Part shown: positions 60,857 to 64,000 of the stretch, piece by piece
Numbering within the stretch: position 1 is the stretch's first letter
Layout: the number at the start of each line of letters is the position of its first letter
Assembly: GCA_033032175.1 (NCBI GenBank)
Contig: CM065326.1
Coordinates: forward strand, 11,240,001-11,304,000
DNA length: 64,000 nt
Reading direction: 5' to 3'
Source: Saturnia japonica
Lineage: Eukaryota; Arthropoda; Insecta; Lepidoptera; Saturniidae
Notes under the pieces: model-generated
What the model was told of the DNA's origin: nothing
Database searches by the model: none
The model's input: only the letters and a program-made list of their open reading frames with translations
Program-made: the position numbers and the translations under genes

Positions 60857-63800
60857 ATGCATAAAAATATGATGACTCGCAAGGCCACAGCTCAGGAAAT
60901 GGATAATAAATTAAGGCTAACATTAGAAGAACTTAAAGCCTCTAAAGATCTCTGTAAGCAGTTGTTGCAAAAAAGGGAGGACAACGAGATTGAATTAACA
61001 AACATTTTAGATAAAAATACTTTGTTGAAAAATGAAATGGCAGAAATTCATATTGAGTTGATGGACGCTTTAGCTCAGCGAGATGAACTGCAGGAGATAA
61101 TTACATCCTTGAATCACTGCAGTGAGACTCATGAGCTAGCTCTTAATCAAATCAGTTCCTTAAAAATAGAATTAAACAATTCCCAAAAAGTAATCAGCGA
61201 ATTAGAGTCACAAGTAGATTACCAAAAAAGTGCTGAAACATTAATGCTTTATAATGATTTAATAGAGAGTAGTCCTAAATTAATTCACAGTCACAGGGTA
61301 ACAGTATACCATCAAAATATCAATCGCTTCTCTGGCAAAATATTAGATATAGAATTATTATTACACAGAGAGAGACTAGATATATTATGTTTTACAGAAA
61401 CCTGGCTTAAACCTGATAAGATGATATTTAATATAACACACTTTTCAGTTGCTAGTGTTTATAATCGTACAATCGCTGTCGGTGGGGGTTGTATCATATT
61501 AACCAATAATAATATCATATTTAAAGACAGAAAATATATATGTAGTCTCTCAATAGATCGTATTTGTGAAATGGCTTGTGCCGAGATGGATGGATTAATT
61601 GTATTATGTGTTTACAGACCTCCTTCATCAAATATATTACTATTTTTAGAAACTATGGAGGAAAATATTAACGAGAATATTTAATATCAATAAGTCAGTT
61701 TTGATCTGTGGTGACTTTAATATAGATATTTTAAATTCGTCGCCGGAGGTCACTGCATTCACATCGCTATTTAAGTCGTTTAACTTTGATCCGCTTTTTA
61801 ATGAACCAACCAGAACCACGTTCCAAAACGGCATCTTGTATAGACAACATTTTTAGTAACTTCAAAATCATTAGTACTACATACACGGAACATTATACCG
61901 AATATTAACGGAACATACATTACTGGAATACGGTCTGACCATAAAGGTCAACTTGTTGAAATAAACTGCTGCAGACCTAGCAGTGATTGTAAGAGAACGG
62001 TTAGACTTATTTCAGACACTAGATTAGATCGTTTAAATGATAGCATTCAACAGCAATTATCTGCAGAGGTTTTACACGATATTGATCCAAATACTAACTA
62101 CGGCAGCTTATTTAATATCATAAGCACTGAATTTGGTAAACATTGTCCAACAAAGGTTATTAGTGTTAGGAAAAAAATGGTTTTTAGTGAATGGGCAACC
62201 AAAGGAATTATAAAAAGTACAGATCGACTATATAATTTATATTATAGGAAATCATTGACAACTAGTGATTCATTTCATGCTTATGTTAGAGATTATTCTA
62301 AAATATTTAAACGTGTTTGTGGAGCTGCAAAAGCGATATTTTTAAGAAATAAAGTTCTTAAATATAGTAATAAGACTAAAACTGTTTGGCATATAATAAA
62401 TAAAGAAACAGGAAAAGATAGGAAAAATGATAATTCGCTTAATCTAAACGTCGAGGGAGTACATATCTCAAACAGTTCAGAGGTAGCAACTGTTTTCCAG
62501 GATTATTTCACAAATATACCCTTAGTAGTAACAAAAAATATAATATCATCACCCCATGGCGCTGCATCACTTTTGGATAATCTTATTACACCTGTGGATT
62601 CTAAATTTTCTTTTACATATGTTAGTGCAGGTGAAATAATAAGGACTTTTAAACAATGAAACTTAAAAAATACTGAAGATATTTGGGGTATGTCAGTAAT
62701 CGTAGTTCAGTCCATAATTGTCAATATTTCACCATATCTGGCTAATATATTTAATCAGTGCATAAAAACAGGGACTTTCCCTAATTTAATGAAAATAAGT
62801 AAAGTAGTTCCTCTATTTAAATCTGATTGTAGAAGTAATTTTGGAAATTATAGACCAATTTCTGTACTTCCGTCGATTAGTAAGATTTTCGAGAAAATTA
62901 TGCTCAAGCAGCTAGTACAATATTTCAAAGCACAAGAGATTTTGGATAGTCGGCAATATGGTTTCACAAAATCTAAATCAACTACTGACGCTGGTGCAAC
63001 ACTGCTAAGTCATATATATAGGGCTTGGGAGGAGTCGCAGGATGCAATCGGTGTGTTCTGAGATCTCTCAAAGGCCTTCGACTGCGTTGACCACAGTACG
63101 CTTATACTTAAGCTAAAACACTATGGTGTGCGTGAAACTTCTCTCGACCTCCTAATTTCTTATTTAACAGAGCGCTGTCAGAAAATAAGTGTAAATGGAG
63201 CAACCTCTTCGGGATCATTGGTTAGAGTCGGCGTCCCTTAGGGCTCGATTTTGGGACCATTTTTGTTTCTCGTTTATGTAAACGATCTACCGTCCGTTGT
63301 TGAAAATGGTGCTGGCATGGTTCTTTTTGCAGATGACGCTTCACTTATATTCAAAGTGAAAAGAATAGATTCGGAGCTTAGGCAATTAAACAACACCTTA
63401 TTTAAAATCTCTGAATGGTTTGCTTTAAATAATTTACTACTAAATGCAAACAAAACCAAATGTATGAGATTTGTCTTGCCCAATGTTCGGCGTGTTGATA
63501 GTGGTATCAAGATAGAAGAGAATTTAGTAGGCTTAGTTGATGGTACTGTCTTCTTGGGCATTACCCTTGATTCAAAATTACAGTGGGGTCCGCATATTAA
63601 AACTTTGGCGGGAAGATTAAGTTCTGCTGCATTCGCAGTACGCAAAATTTACCAGTTAACAGATATTGCTAGAATAGTCTACTTCGCTTACTTTCATAGC
63701 TTAATGTCTTACGGTATTTTGCTGTGGGGTTCAGCAGCTGAGGTAGATACCATATTTATATTACAAAAGCGGACAGTTCGAGAAATTTATAATATGAGAC

Positions 63801-64000
63801 CCCGCGAATCACTAAAGAACAAGTTCCAGGAATTTATTATTTTAACTTTGCCCTCTCAATACATCTTTGATAACTTAATATATGTCCGTAAAAACTTAGA
63901 CAAGCTGGATTTTGTCAAAGATCAGCACAATGTAAATACTAGAAATAAAGATAAATTAGTCGTACCGTGTTTTAGACTTAGTAAGACTAATAAAAGTTTT
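60857..64000 (+). pseudogene. Non-LTR retrotransposon ORF2: endonuclease and reverse transcriptase (broken, runs off window)
   Basis: The first Met is at 60857 (MHKNMMTRKATAQEMDNKLR). Residues to about 140 form a long coiled coil, followed by an APE-type endonuclease: YHQNINRFSGK, CFTETWL, GGGCIIL, YRPPSSN. The frame stops at 61682. After a shift GDFNID and, past another shift, RSDHKG follow. From 62177 one frame continues to the window end and is broken only by TGA 62657-62659, TGA 63059-63061 and TAG 63239-63241. It carries NYRPISVLPSISKIFE, DLSKAFDCVDH, the catalytic LFADDASLIF and the thumb-like YGILLWGSA. The type fits the CR1/Jockey branch. Inactive. The coding tail lies beyond 64000. 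Confidence 0.8.

Noticed and set aside
1..64000. CRISPR array, operon or phage-like defence system
   Set aside because: No regularly spaced repeats and no bacterial gene organisation; introns, SINEs and LINEs show insect nuclear DNA.

Overview
This is an AT-rich insect nuclear window, most likely from a moth or butterfly. The inference rests on the repeat types (tRNA-headed SINEs, interspersed repeats with a consensus like 'cccgcggcttcgctcgcg' or 'ccgtttcggagat', short repeats ending in 'gtcgggtaaaaa'), on the mix of BEL/Pao, mariner-like, Transib, hAT and non-LTR elements, and on a split, intron-rich TRP channel family. There is no sign of prokaryotic or organellar sequence. Species cannot be named from the sequence.

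Layout. 1-122: probable first coding exon of a gene running off the left edge on the minus strand. 538-11576: a nested transposon block. A mariner-superfamily element with TIRs of about 0.2 kb (538-3316) and its 3' flank (3317-4222) form 'unit A'. A 5'-truncated BEL/Pao element on the minus strand (4223-6726) follows directly. The 3' part of the same mariner plus flank recurs as 'unit B' (6727-11576). Unit B is interrupted by a Transib element (7623-10283, target duplication CGCCG) and a hAT element (10410-11234, target duplication CAATCTCG). 11577-29100: mostly unannotatable AT-rich DNA and dispersed repeats, with a decayed BEL/Pao gag-protease at about 18945-20663.

29182-58460: two head-to-tail minus-strand genes for TRPA-type ankyrin-repeat cation channels, best matching the pyrexia group. 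I rebuilt both from splice sites. Each has 11 coding exons in the same order, with the same phase at every junction and very similar exon lengths. Gene 1 (29182-42311) is fully open, with a predicted length of 1136 aa. Gene 2 (45547-58460) is open except for a one-base loss near the end of exon 7. The loss creates a stop, but an upstream GT donor in the right phase could splice around it. The introns hold SINEs and MITE-like repeats, some at matching positions in the two paralogs.

58461-64000: a deleted non-LTR element on the minus strand (endonuclease remnant joined to RNase H, about 58840-59770) and a broken endonuclease/reverse-transcriptase LINE on the plus strand that leaves the window (60857-64000).

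The only genes likely to serve the host are the two TRPA channels and perhaps the gene at the left edge. The TRPA pair would encode tetrameric plasma-membrane channels for heat or chemical sensing. The rest is transposon biology. No previously unknown multi-gene system is visible. The points most worth following are the TRPA frameshift with its bypass donor, the RAG1-related Transib with a doubled right end, and a BEL pol frame whose only three breaks are TGA codons at tryptophan positions.
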